Of a stretch of 64,000 nucleotides of DNA, positions 1-9,470 are shown in pieces (positions within the stretch are counted from its first letter, which is position 1; each line of letters begins with the position of its first letter). Source of the stretch: Bacteroidota bacterium. GTDB lineage: Bacteria; Bacteroidota; Rhodothermia; Rhodothermales; Bin80. The notes below the pieces were generated by a model. That model saw nothing but the letters and a program-made list of their open reading frames with translations, made no database searches and was not told where the DNA came from. Made by a program: the position numbers and the translations under genes. The stretch spans positions 1 to 64,000 of the forward strand of contig JAPOUL010000117.1 in the NCBI GenBank assembly GCA_026708685.1. The letters are read 5' to 3'.

Positions 1-192
1 CCGATAATATCTCTTGCTCATCAACGAACAGAAAGATCAATCTATCACATCATTCCGTGATTTTCAAAGAAAAATCGAAAATATCATGAATCATTTGGCA
101 CCTTTTATACTACAAGAGCGTTCCATAGGACTGTGTAGTAGAGTTGTGTGATCATAACACTGCTAACGTAGTCAACAATTAAACTATCATAC

Positions 193-2154
193 ATGCAAGG
201 TAACGGATTCAAGGTAGGCGCGGTCTTCTTCTTTCTAGCACTTTCAGCCTGGTACTTATTCCCATCATTTCAGGGATTGTCTCTGAACAATCGCCTTGAG
301 GAGATGGAGCCAGAGGAAAGAGTGGAATACGAACGCGATAATTATGCCAGAATTGAATCAATCAAGGAACGGTCTCTTAATCTTGGACTAGATCTACAAG
401 GTGGAATGCATACCACCATGGAAGTCGGATTGAGAGAACTACTGGTTCAATTGGCAGATGAGCGTAGAGATGATACATTCGACGAAGTAATTGCCGCGGC
501 AGATGCTCGCAGTCAAGAACAAGGGATTTCCCTCATTGATGCATTCGTGGAAGAGTTTGAAAATCGCGACTCCGAAGCACGGCTGTCTCGCTACTTTCGT
601 AGTGAAGACATCACCCGTCGGTCAAGCAATGCAGATGTAAGTGATTTTCTGCGTGCCCAAGGTACCGAAGCGATTGAGCGTGCTATGCAGGTCATTCGTA
701 ACCGAGTTGACAGATTCGGGGTGACTGAACCGTCCATTCAGACGCAGGGGAACCGCAGAATCGTTGTGGAACTCCCTGGAATTGATGATCCTGAACGCGT
801 GCGTCGACTCTTGAAAGGGACAGCACGTCTGGAATTTCGCCTCATGTCAGATCCTGGAGAACTCAACTCCTCTCTGCAACGAATCATCAACTACTATGAA
901 ATAGATGTTGCGTCGGCTACCGACACAACGAATGCTGATGAGGAAGAAACGGATCCTGCTCTTACCGAGTCGGAGGAATTGGCCGAATCCGACCCAGCGG
1001 TTGAGGACACCGAAGTGGATACCACGGCTGAAGATTCAGAGGAGGATGAAACCTTTGATGTGAGCCAGTTACTTGCAGATTCGGATCCTTTGGATCAGGT
1101 AGGCAATGCTCTACTGGATGTCTTGATTCCAGCTGGGCAGGGTTCGGTTGTTTTTGGGGAGGTCTCTGTTCAGGATACGGCTACCTTTAATGCTTTGATC
1201 GCCGAACCCGACGTTCAGGCGATGCTTCCAAGAGATATTGAACTCTTGTATGATGCCAATCCCAGTGGTGCTGAGGGAGGTGAGTACTATCCAGTCTTAG
1301 CCGTCAACATGAATGCTGAGTTGACGGGTGATGTCATTACCGATGCCAGATCTGACTTTGATCAAACGACCAATCAACCACTGGTGGATATGGAAATGAA
1401 TTCCGAAGGGGCACGTATATGGTCACGTCTTACGGGAGCAAATGTTGGCAAAAACATTGCGATTGTTCTTGATCGTGTAGTATATTCCTACCCAACCGTT
1501 ATCAATCAGATCAGTGGTGGACGGTCACAGATCACTGGTCTGGCCTCCCAAGAAGAGTCGGATGACATCGTGACCGTCCTCAAAAGTGGTGCACTTCCCG
1601 CTCCCGTCGAAATTGTTGAAGAAAGAACGGTTGGCCCAAGCCTTGGTGTCGTTGCCAGACAGTCGGGATTCACATCCCTCATGGTGGGGCTCACCATTGT
1701 GGCCCTCTTTATGATGATGTACTACCGTGCAAGCGGTATGGTTGCTGATCTGGCTTTGATCATTAATATCATTTTTATTTTAGGCATTCTTGCAGGGTTT
1801 AATGCAACATTGACCCTTCCAGGCATTGCTGGTATCGTTCTTACCATTGGTATGGCAGTGGATGCAAATGTGTTAATTTTTGAACGGATTCGAGAAGAGC
1901 AATCCTCTGGGAAGACACTCAAGGCTTCCATTGATGGTGGATACGGCAAGGCACTCAGTGCCATCATTGATGCAAATATTACAACCTTCTTTGTTGGAAT
2001 TATTCTATATTCATTTGGAGTTGGCCCCATTCAGGGATTCGCTGTCACGCTGATGGCAGGAATCCTTGCATCACTGTTTAGTGCAATTGTATTTACCCGA
2101 ATCATCTTTGACTATCTTGTGATTGGTCGACGAACTTCAGTTAGCTTCGGTTAA
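193..2154 (+). CDS. secD: Protein translocase subunit SecD
   Basis: SecD is an inner-membrane partner of SecYEG that uses the proton gradient to help pull exported proteins across the membrane. The 653-residue product starts with one membrane segment (about residues 7-25). It has the P1-head signature LNLGLDLQGG near residue 57, a large periplasmic domain, and a C-terminal block of membrane segments (about 485-640) with the conserved AVDANVLIFERIREE stretch, whose Asp is the family's proton-path residue. Residues about 233-290 are a very acidic Asp/Glu/Thr-rich insertion not typical of shorter SecD proteins. secF follows after 33 bp, so the two are almost certainly co-transcribed. The first ATG places the membrane segment at the N terminus; no clear Shine-Dalgarno sequence is seen. 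Confidence 0.97.
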   Translation: MQGNGFKVGAVFFFLALSAWYLFPSFQGLSLNNRLEEMEPEERVEYERDNYARIESIKERSLNLGLDLQGGMHTTMEVGLRELLVQLADERRDDTFDEVIAAADARSQEQGISLIDAFVEEFENRDSEARLSRYFRSEDITRRSSNADVSDFLRAQGTEAIERAMQVIRNRVDRFGVTEPSIQTQGNRRIVVELPGIDDPERVRRLLKGTARLEFRLMSDPGELNSSLQRIINYYEIDVASATDTTNADEEETDPALTESEELAESDPAVEDTEVDTTAEDSEEDETFDVSQLLADSDPLDQVGNALLDVLIPAGQGSVVFGEVSVQDTATFNALIAEPDVQAMLPRDIELLYDANPSGAEGGEYYPVLAVNMNAELTGDVITDARSDFDQTTNQPLVDMEMNSEGARIWSRLTGANVGKNIAIVLDRVVYSYPTVINQISGGRSQITGLASQEESDDIVTVLKSGALPAPVEIVEERTVGPSLGVVARQSGFTSLMVGLTIVALFMMMYYRASGMVADLALIINIIFILGILAGFNATLTLPGIAGIVLTIGMAVDANVLIFERIREEQSSGKTLKASIDGGYGKALSAIIDANITTFFVGIILYSFGVGPIQGFAVTLMAGILASLFSAIVFTRIIFDYLVIGRRTSVSFG

Positions 2155-2187
2155 ACCATGTCAATCGATCAAACTTGAACCATTGTA

Positions 2188-3129
2188 ATGCGCATTTTTG
2201 ACAACACTGATTATAATTTAGTCGGAAGCAGGCAGAAAGGATATGTCATCAGTGGAATCCTGCTGACGCTCAGTATTGGAGCCATTCTGTTTCGTGGACT
2301 TGAGCTTGGGATTGACTTTAGAGGAGGCATGGAGTTTGTAGTGGAGAGCGATCAAATTCTTGAAGCAACCGAAATTCGTGCAACCCTGACGCTAGTACTT
2401 GATAGTGCACCCGAGGTGAAAACCTATAGCGATGTTGGCGAAGGGGGACAGGATGCACTCCTGATTCGCACACCCTCCGAAGGGGAAACCACCGAAGTGC
2501 AGACCATGATTGTTCAAGCCATCGGGGCAGAATTTCCAGATGCCAATCCACGTATCGTCAAAACCGATGTGGTCGGGCCAAGATTTGCAGAGGACTTGAA
2601 GCGAGGTTCTTTGTACGCAGTTCTTGGATCCCTACTGGTGATCTTCCTGTATGTGATGCTTCGCTTTGAGTGGAAATTTGGGTTAGGTGCGGTCGCGGCT
2701 CTGTTTCACGATGTATTGATCACCTTGGGAATCTTTGCTCTACTTCAGGGAATCCTGCCTTTTTCTTTACAGATAGATCAGGCTATCATTGCTGCCTTCC
2801 TCACGATTGTTGGTTATTCACTCAACGATACCGTTGTTATCTTTGACCGTATACGTGAGTACACCAACCTATTTAAGACAGAGCCCTATCCAATCGTGGT
2901 AAACCGTTCGGTTAATACAACGTTAAGTCGTACCTTTGTGACATCCGGTACAACCCTGCTGGTTGTAGTAACATTGTTTACATTTGGTGGGGAAGTTTTA
3001 CGAGGGTTTGCTTTTGCGCTTATTATTGGTATAATTATCGGGACATATTCGTCCATTTTCGTAGCCACTCCAGTAGTGGTTGAGTTGAATCAACGGTCTG
3101 CTTCGGCCCGCAAAGCCAGTAGACGCTAA
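2188..3129 (+). CDS. secF: Protein translocase subunit SecF
   Basis: SecF forms the SecDF complex with the upstream gene product and supports the late steps of Sec export. The 313-residue protein has one N-terminal membrane segment (about 20-38), the SecF signature LGIDFRGGMEF near residue 43, a short periplasmic domain, and five C-terminal membrane segments with VGYSLNDTVVIFDRIREY, the SecF counterpart of the SecD proton-path motif. Length is normal for the family. It sits between secD (33-bp gap) and a STAS-domain gene (12-bp gap), so these probably form one transcript. secD and secF are separate here, whereas many Bacteroidetes carry a fused secDF. Confidence 0.97.
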   Translation: MRIFDNTDYNLVGSRQKGYVISGILLTLSIGAILFRGLELGIDFRGGMEFVVESDQILEATEIRATLTLVLDSAPEVKTYSDVGEGGQDALLIRTPSEGETTEVQTMIVQAIGAEFPDANPRIVKTDVVGPRFAEDLKRGSLYAVLGSLLVIFLYVMLRFEWKFGLGAVAALFHDVLITLGIFALLQGILPFSLQIDQAIIAAFLTIVGYSLNDTVVIFDRIREYTNLFKTEPYPIVVNRSVNTTLSRTFVTSGTTLLVVVTLFTFGGEVLRGFAFALIIGIIIGTYSSIFVATPVVVELNQRSASARKASRR

Positions 3130-3141
3130 TCCTAAACGAGC

Positions 3142-3486
3142 ATGAATTTTTCAGTTGACGAACAATATAACGCCGTGATCATTACCCTTAAAGGTAATGT
3201 GATGGGAGGCCCCAACGCGGTTAAATTCCAGGAGACCATCAACAGCCTAAAAGAAGACGGCAAGTTGAATGTGGTCGTCAATTTGGCGAGGGTCAATATC
3301 ATGAACTCCAGTGGTCTGGGAATGCTGATTAGTGCGATGACCTCCATCCGCAATGCTGGAGGAGATCTACGTCTTTCCAAACCAGCTTCCAAGATCAAGT
3401 CTCTACTTGTCATCACCAAGCTCATTACTGTCTTTGAACATTTTGATTCAGATCAGGAAGCCGCTGAGAGTTTCTCTGCATCTTAA
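3142..3486 (+). CDS. STAS-domain anti-sigma factor antagonist
   Basis: This 114-residue protein is a single STAS domain of the SpoIIAA/RsbV type. Such proteins bind an anti-sigma serine kinase and are switched off by phosphorylation of a conserved Ser. The phospho-site motif NSSGLGML is present at about residues 54-61, within the family's usual D/N-S-S/T-G-L-G pattern. It starts 12 bp after secF and ends 75 bp before purA. No partner RsbW-type kinase is in the window, so its target is unknown. It could act in an RsbU-like partner-switching cascade elsewhere; that part is inference. Confidence 0.9.
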   Translation: MNFSVDEQYNAVIITLKGNVMGGPNAVKFQETINSLKEDGKLNVVVNLARVNIMNSSGLGMLISAMTSIRNAGGDLRLSKPASKIKSLLVITKLITVFEHFDSDQEAAESFSAS

Positions 3487-3561
3487 TCCATTCCCTTGCT
3501 TATGTAATCGTGTTTTTTGAAACGATTGGATATCAGATCATGATCTTGTAAGGATACCTTC

Positions 3562-4827
3562 ATGGCGGTAACGGTAGTCGTCGGCAGTCAGTGGGGAGAC
3601 GAGGGAAAGGGAAAAGTTGTTGATATACTTGCACCAGATTTTGATATCGTTGCACGCTATCAGGGAGGTGCCAATGCAGGTCATACCATCAAATGGGGTG
3701 ATCATACCCATGTTCTGCATCTATTGCCCAGTGGTGTATTTTCTGAAGGCGTGGACTGTGTGATCGGTAATGGAGTTGTGATTGAACCCAAGGCACTGGT
3801 GACGGAAATTCAGAATGTCGAGAAGCTGGGGTTTGACTTGACGGGGCGGTTATGGATTTCTGACAATGCTCACTGCATTCTGCCATATCATCAAGCCATT
3901 GAAAGGGTTCAGTCGGCAGATCAGATCGGGACAACCAAAAAAGGAATTGGCCCTGCCTATACCGATAAAGTTGCACGTTTAGGTATTCGGATCAGCGAAC
4001 TGATTGACACTGAGCATTTCTCCGAACGCTTGCAGAATGAGATTCAACGAACCAACTCTATCCTCACTGGAGCCTATGGTGTAGGGGGGCTTGATCCCGA
4101 TGCAATCATTACCGAATATGTTGATCTAGGCCGTGCTCTCTCCAAGTATGTGACCAACACAACACACTTTCTCCATCATGCACTTCAATCAGGAAAGAAC
4201 ATTCTTGCTGAAGGTGCACAGGGTTCACTTTTAGATATAGACTTCGGAACATATCCCTATGTAACTTCCAGTTCTCCTAGTGCAGGTGGGGTATGTACCG
4301 GGTTAGGCATCCCACCTACGGCTATCCGCCGCGTGATTGGAATTACCAAAGCATACTGCACTCGCGTAGGACATGGCCCGTTTCCTACGGAACTCAAAGA
4401 TGAGGTTGGGCAGCATATGGGTAGGGTAGGGGCTGAATTTGGTGCAACAACGGGCCGTCCTCGCCGATGTGGATGGTTGGATTTGGTGGCCCTTCGATAT
4501 AGTTGCAAACTCAATGGATTCACAGAACTGGCCGTGACGAAGCTGGATGTGTTGTCTGGATTGGATGAGATTCGTGTTTGTACTGAATATGAACAGGATG
4601 AAAGACTCCAGTCTCACTTTATCAATGACGCACGAATTCTAGATACCGTGATTCCCCATTATGAAACCTTCCCAGGATGGAACGAGAATATACAGGGATG
4701 CAAACAGATGGAAGATTTACCTTTTGCGGCACGAAATTTGGTGAGTGCTATTGAAGAATTCACTGCTGTTCCTGTAAAGTTTGTCTCTACCGGCCCCAAA
4801 CGTTCCGAAACCATTCACCTGATTTAA
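3562..4827 (+). CDS. purA: Adenylosuccinate synthetase
   Basis: PurA joins IMP and aspartate using GTP to form adenylosuccinate, the first committed step from IMP to AMP in the cytoplasm. The 421-residue sequence has the GTP loop GSQWGDEGKGK at residues 8-18, the IMP-binding signature QGGANAGHTI near 34, and the family blocks GTTKKGIGPAY, AEGAQGSLLDIDFGTYPYVT and TTGRPRRCGWLD. Length is normal. The gene follows the STAS gene on the same strand and precedes the sensor kinase gene by 36 bp, so readthrough into the kinase is plausible. Confidence 0.98.
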   Translation: MAVTVVVGSQWGDEGKGKVVDILAPDFDIVARYQGGANAGHTIKWGDHTHVLHLLPSGVFSEGVDCVIGNGVVIEPKALVTEIQNVEKLGFDLTGRLWISDNAHCILPYHQAIERVQSADQIGTTKKGIGPAYTDKVARLGIRISELIDTEHFSERLQNEIQRTNSILTGAYGVGGLDPDAIITEYVDLGRALSKYVTNTTHFLHHALQSGKNILAEGAQGSLLDIDFGTYPYVTSSSPSAGGVCTGLGIPPTAIRRVIGITKAYCTRVGHGPFPTELKDEVGQHMGRVGAEFGATTGRPRRCGWLDLVALRYSCKLNGFTELAVTKLDVLSGLDEIRVCTEYEQDERLQSHFINDARILDTVIPHYETFPGWNENIQGCKQMEDLPFAARNLVSAIEEFTAVPVKFVSTGPKRSETIHLI

Positions 4828-4863
4828 GGGTGATCCTCTTCTACTTACTGACCCTTATGTACC

Positions 4864-6162
4864 ATGCATGCTCTGATAGCAAAGCTTCACCTTAAGCTGA
4901 TTCTCAGTGTATTTGCGGCTACCATTGCCCTTGCCTCCCTCCTGTATACCAGTAATCTTGTACGCCATTTGCAGGAACGAGAGCGGACCAGTGTCACCAT
5001 ATGGGCATCTGCCATTGAGCAGGTCGCCCTTGCTGCGGCTCAGAATCCTCATGAAGACGATTTTCGACTGATAGCAGAAAGCCTAAACCCAGATGATCCG
5101 ATGACACCAAGACACCGAGCCGCATTGTCTTGGGCAATCAGGCTACCGATGGGCGATCATATCGATTTTATCTTTGATGTGATTTCCAAGTACTCTCCAG
5201 ATGTCCCCGCGGCGATCGTCGCCGAAGATGGAACGCCTATCCGGTGGCAGTACCTTGGAGTTCCCGAAGAGGGAGATCTGACGGATGAAGATTCCATGAA
5301 AATCGCACAGCACATTGCAGAGATGGATCAAAAATTTGAACCGATCGTCATAGAAGTGCGACAGGATTCACTCACGACAGCCTTGAATCAGACGGTGCAC
5401 TATGGTGAGAGCTCCGTGATTCGGGATCTGCGGATCTACCCCTACTTGCAGCTTGCATTTGTGGCGCTATTTATTGGGTTTGCCTATCTTGGCTTTTCGT
5501 ATGCACGCCGTAGCGAACAGAGCAATTTATGGGTTGGGATGGCTCGTGAAACGGCACATCAGCTGGGAACGCCTATTTCAAGTCTAATGGGTTGGGTTGA
5601 GGTCATGCGTACGAATTCCAATACGGACCAAGAACTTTTAAATGAAGTCGATAATGATCTTCGTCGGCTAGAATTGATTACCCATCGATTCAATGATATA
5701 GGATCTCATCCAAGGCTGGAATCTCAAAACTTGGCACCCGTGATTGATGCCACCGCCAGCTATATAAGGAAGCGTTTTCCTAGCCGTGGCATGTCACTGG
5801 AAGTGGAAGTGTCCACCGACTTAGCATCTCCAATCAATGCTGAACTGTTTGAATGGGTCGTAGAAAATCTGCTCAAGAATGCTATGGATGCCATCGAAAG
5901 TGGGCAGGGTCATATTCAGATTACATCAGGATCCGATCGCAACCGCGTCTTCATTGATATTGCCGACAATGGGAAAGGAATTGACCGCAGAGACTGGTCC
6001 AGTATTTTCAAGCCGGGATTCAGTACGAAAACGCGTGGTTGGGGACTTGGATTGAGTCTTGCCAAGAGGATCGTTGAAGACTATCATGGAGGTTCACTCA
6101 CTCTGGTGCAGTCCTCGATTGGGAAGGGATCAACATTTAGGATTTCTCTGCCAAAATCATAA
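4864..6162 (+). CDS. Membrane-bound sensor histidine kinase
   Basis: A 432-residue kinase with an N-terminal membrane segment (about 10-32), an extracytoplasmic sensing region (about 33-190), a second membrane segment (about 191-211), a dimerisation/phosphoacceptor region and a C-terminal ATPase domain. The phospho-accepting His lies in RETAHQLGTPISSLMGW near residue 229. The N box (NLLKNAMDAI), G1 (DNGKGID) and G2 (GWGLGLSLAKRIV) are intact, so it should be active. No clear HAMP domain separates the second membrane segment from the H box. No response regulator is adjacent, so it is an orphan sensor. The ligand is not readable from sequence; the extracytoplasmic domain matches nothing I recognise. 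Confidence 0.92.
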   Translation: MHALIAKLHLKLILSVFAATIALASLLYTSNLVRHLQERERTSVTIWASAIEQVALAAAQNPHEDDFRLIAESLNPDDPMTPRHRAALSWAIRLPMGDHIDFIFDVISKYSPDVPAAIVAEDGTPIRWQYLGVPEEGDLTDEDSMKIAQHIAEMDQKFEPIVIEVRQDSLTTALNQTVHYGESSVIRDLRIYPYLQLAFVALFIGFAYLGFSYARRSEQSNLWVGMARETAHQLGTPISSLMGWVEVMRTNSNTDQELLNEVDNDLRRLELITHRFNDIGSHPRLESQNLAPVIDATASYIRKRFPSRGMSLEVEVSTDLASPINAELFEWVVENLLKNAMDAIESGQGHIQITSGSDRNRVFIDIADNGKGIDRRDWSSIFKPGFSTKTRGWGLGLSLAKRIVEDYHGGSLTLVQSSIGKGSTFRISLPKS

Positions 6163-6331
6163 GAAGAACAGGTATTTTGGCAGGGGGATTGTTTCGATCT
6201 TGTATAAACTGAACCAGTACATAGACTGCTTCTCCGCACCCCAAGTCTTTGATTCTATACGTCAGGGAAGATATCTGAATCTTGGATGGAGTAGCATGAA
6301 TCTACTACACTGGTTTAGGGACGTTTCTATC

Positions 6332-7129
6332 TTAAGGAGAGAGTTGAAGATGGATAGGGCTAGACCTTTGAAGATCTAGATGGGTTGACGCATTTCCTAG
6401 ACAGATGGCTATCTCCAAGAGGTTGTTGGTACTTCCATATAACATCAGCATTTCACCTTCAGGTACATCACTATAGGTAGAATGGATGCCCTGAATGACT
6501 GTATTTCCCATGGAGAACAGTACTGTTTTCTGATCAGAGTACTGTTCAATGAGATCGCGTGAAATATTGGTGATGCAATTGCCAAAGTGGTCAACATGCA
6601 CGACATGTCCAATAATTTCATTGGCATTACATTTCGGTGGTTGCCATTCTAAAGGGTACAGATGCGTCAGTCTGTATCCACATTGTTCAAAAGGTAAACC
6701 ACTGGCAAGATGTGCAGCTACAGGAGCAAAAAGATCTCTCCCGTGGAAAGTCATGGATATCGGTGCAGAATCAGTCTTTATTAATTTTACGATTTGTTCG
6801 GGAGTATCTGTTTCCAAGAGAAGAGTGAATAACCCATTATCGGGTCCAACATAATAGTGTCCTTCATGCTGTATGGCTATGGCTTGACGGATAGACCCAA
6901 CTCCAGGATCTACGACCACTAAATGTACTGTATTTTCGGGGAAATGCCTCAACGATTGTTTGAGTAGAAATGCGGCTCCAACAATATCAAAAGGTTGAAC
7001 ATCATGGGAGACATCAATCAGATTCAAGTGTGGATTAATGCCTAACATGATCCCTTTCATAGCACTAACGTATCCGTCACTCGTACCAAAATCAGTGGTC
7101 AAAGTGACGATGGAAGGACAGAGTTCCAT
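6332..7129 (-). CDS. SAM hydrolase / hydroxide adenosyltransferase (DUF62 family)
   Basis: This family cleaves S-adenosylmethionine with water to adenosine and methionine and is related to chlorinase/fluorinase enzymes. Family blocks are all present: TTDFGTSDGYVSAMKG near the N terminus, VDPGVGS, GPDNGLFTLLL, FHGRDLFAPVAAHLA and VDHFGNCITNI. I start at the ATG at 7129 (265 residues) because this gives the normal N terminus; a longer frame would run into the upstream gene. It begins 7 bp after the stop of the TonB receptor gene, so the two form an operon. No halogenase-specific feature is evident, so plain SAM hydrolysis is the likeliest activity. Confidence 0.9.
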   Translation of the reverse strand: MELCPSIVTLTTDFGTSDGYVSAMKGIMLGINPHLNLIDVSHDVQPFDIVGAAFLLKQSLRHFPENTVHLVVVDPGVGSIRQAIAIQHEGHYYVGPDNGLFTLLLETDTPEQIVKLIKTDSAPISMTFHGRDLFAPVAAHLASGLPFEQCGYRLTHLYPLEWQPPKCNANEIIGHVVHVDHFGNCITNISRDLIEQYSDQKTVLFSMGNTVIQGIHSTYSDVPEGEMLMLYGSTNNLLEIAICLGNASTHLDLQRSSPIHLQLSP

Positions 7130-7136
7130 ATCGTAA

Positions 7137-9158
7137 TCAAAGATTAATTCCAAGCCCAATTTGAAAGGAGCGTCCTTCTGCAGGTTCAAAATAACGCCCT
7201 CCAAAGGCATTCACAACCAAGGATCGTACATACTGGCTATTGAGAATATTTTGAATGCGAACAAACGGGTTCACCGTAACTGTAGCCAATCGCCAATCGG
7301 ATCGTGATAGATATACATCTATGACCATAAATCCATCCGATTGTACGGTATTGGTATTGTTACCCCACATTTTTGAAGCGGCCTCAAGGACGATTTGAGA
7401 AGTCCACCCATTGGAGGAGGAACCATGAAGGGTAAGGTGGGCCTGATGAGCAGGAACACCAGGAAGTTGAAGTCCCTCATCACGCCCATTGAGGAAGCTG
7501 AAAGAACCGTACTGATAGAGGGAATGGATTCTAAATGGTTGCCCAGCGGGCCATTCTAAGGCGATCTCTACACCGTAATGGCGGTTCTTGCCACGGTTGA
7601 AATACCATGTTCGTCCATCCTCTGCCTGCTGAGGAAGAAGACGATCCTGTATACGAAGAAGATAAACCGAAACATCTATATCAAGATTGATTGACTTGAT
7701 CAATCCTCGAACACCTGTCTCCATTCCAATTGTGGTTTGGGGATCAAGATCCGTGTTGAAACCACCCTGCCCTGTGGGGCTATTGATCAGCTCGGTGGTT
7801 GTGGGTGTTTCAAAAGCGGTTCCAACATTAGAATACCATGTTAAAGATGAAGATTGGTAATATACCCCAATGGATGGACTCATGGCAGTGAAATTTCGAT
7901 CGCCACTTTGATCACCATTAGACAGCAGGGCATCCGTCATTTGGAAATGCATCCGATCCAATCGAAGTCCACCCGTTATCCCCCATCGTGAAGAAAATCG
8001 AGTGCTCAACCCGGCAAACAAGGAAAGGCTTTCCACATTTTCTTTTTGATCAAGCAGGAGACGCTGACCAGGACGACCAGACTCATTATTCCACCGGATA
8101 CGATCATCGCTCATGGTTCGTAGATCCAAGCCTGCGGTAAGACTCAATACAGAGTTGAGGTCATTCTGTAATTGTGCATAGATTCCCCCGACAATTCGTT
8201 CAAGATCAATCCATGCAAAAGAGAGAGGGTTATCCAAAGATCGTCGTATGCCATATGCAGTAGCAGTCAGATGACCAAGAGGTGTTCGCGTCAGTAATGT
8301 AACTCCGCTTTGAACATGTATACTTTCCTTTCCTGCAGATTGACGCTCGTTCCGAGCATCGGCCTGTTTTCGATTCATATCAAGTTGTTCAAGAGTCAGT
8401 GAGCCAGGTGATAATACATCCTGAAATGCACTATTGACTGTGAACAAGATTGTAGTATGAGGACGAAGAATGCTTTGGGTCGTTATTCCTGCTCGCAAGA
8501 AGTCCCCTTTGCTATGTGCACGATAGCCAGTTTTTTCCACTCGTGATGCGTAGGCCGTAAGATTATGAACACCAATCTTTAACGAAGAACTGACCAAGGC
8601 ATGGCTCAATCCATAGCTGCCAGTCATATATCGCACTCGTAGGGGAGAGGAATCCTTGCCATTAGCGAGATGCAGAACCCCTCCACTTGCATTTCCCCAA
8701 AACAGTGAACTTGGCCCGCGCAGTAACTCTGATCGCCCGATAAAAACAGGATCAACAATGTCTAGCATACTTTGACCATCGGGCATGGTCAAAGGTACTC
8801 CATTGAGAAATGCTTGGAGTCCACGGACTCCAAATGCTGCTCTATAGCCCATTCCCCGAACAAGAATTCGCTCTCCAAGGGCAAAATGTCCACGTTCAGT
8901 AATTTGAATTCCAGGCAGTCCTCTAAGTGCTCGTTGCAGAGATAAGCCAGGTTCAGATTGAACCATATCATGATCACGTACAAAAATACTGCGTGCCGCC
9001 GTGGAGTAGGTTTCCAATTGGCGAGTGGCCTCCACCGTGATAGTCGGCAGTGAAATCACCGTTGTATCTTGTGCAGTACTTAAATGAGTAATCCATCCAA
9101 GTCCTAACAGAAAGATAACGGAGCGGGTCCAAAGGGACGCAAAGTTCTGCATTTTCAA
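7137..9158 (-). CDS. TonB-dependent outer-membrane receptor
   Basis: A 673-residue outer-membrane receptor with a signal peptide ending near residue 29 (THLSTAQ), a short TonB-box-like stretch (LPTITVEATRQ), a plug domain (LQRALRGLPGIQI, ILVRGMGYR, LLRGPSSLFWGNASGG) and a ~22-strand barrel region ending in QIGLGINL. It imports a substrate across the outer membrane using TonB energy; the substrate (siderophore, vitamin or other) cannot be read. It is followed after 7 bp by the SAM-hydrolase gene, an unusual partner for a receptor. No SusD-like lipoprotein is adjacent, which argues against glycan uptake. Confidence 0.93.
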   Translation of the reverse strand: MKMQNFASLWTRSVIFLLGLGWITHLSTAQDTTVISLPTITVEATRQLETYSTAARSIFVRDHDMVQSEPGLSLQRALRGLPGIQITERGHFALGERILVRGMGYRAAFGVRGLQAFLNGVPLTMPDGQSMLDIVDPVFIGRSELLRGPSSLFWGNASGGVLHLANGKDSSPLRVRYMTGSYGLSHALVSSSLKIGVHNLTAYASRVEKTGYRAHSKGDFLRAGITTQSILRPHTTILFTVNSAFQDVLSPGSLTLEQLDMNRKQADARNERQSAGKESIHVQSGVTLLTRTPLGHLTATAYGIRRSLDNPLSFAWIDLERIVGGIYAQLQNDLNSVLSLTAGLDLRTMSDDRIRWNNESGRPGQRLLLDQKENVESLSLFAGLSTRFSSRWGITGGLRLDRMHFQMTDALLSNGDQSGDRNFTAMSPSIGVYYQSSSLTWYSNVGTAFETPTTTELINSPTGQGGFNTDLDPQTTIGMETGVRGLIKSINLDIDVSVYLLRIQDRLLPQQAEDGRTWYFNRGKNRHYGVEIALEWPAGQPFRIHSLYQYGSFSFLNGRDEGLQLPGVPAHQAHLTLHGSSSNGWTSQIVLEAASKMWGNNTNTVQSDGFMVIDVYLSRSDWRLATVTVNPFVRIQNILNSQYVRSLVVNAFGGRYFEPAEGRSFQIGLGINL

Positions 9159-9470
9159 GGCTAAAAAAATTAGTCTACGAATAGAAGATTAGACGAGTCA
9201 TTGGAAAGGATATGATGATTTCATCCAAATGATCCAACAAACATCTACGGTAATCCTTTTTGATAGAACAGGTATACGATGACGATGATGACTTGTCGCA
9301 TGGGTTGATCAAGTATCGGGGATATGGATGAGGTTTATTATCTTTGAATAACTTTTCATTCAATCATTACCTTCTCTATTGCCAAGGCGGCAATGATGTA
9401 GAAAGAGTGAAGAATTGAGGGTATCTTTACAGTACCTGATAGGTCATCAAGAATTGATTTTTCATGAAGA
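9159..9470. other. Intergenic region between divergent genes
   Basis: This 312-bp gap separates the TonB receptor and tmk, which are transcribed away from each other, so it must hold both promoters. I see no convincing coding sequence, hairpin terminator or repeat in it. Confidence 0.5.

Noticed and set aside
9175-9363. 62-codon minus-strand frame upstream of the TonB receptor
   Set aside because: It lies in a divergent promoter region, has low-complexity Ser/Tyr content and no signal peptide or domain.
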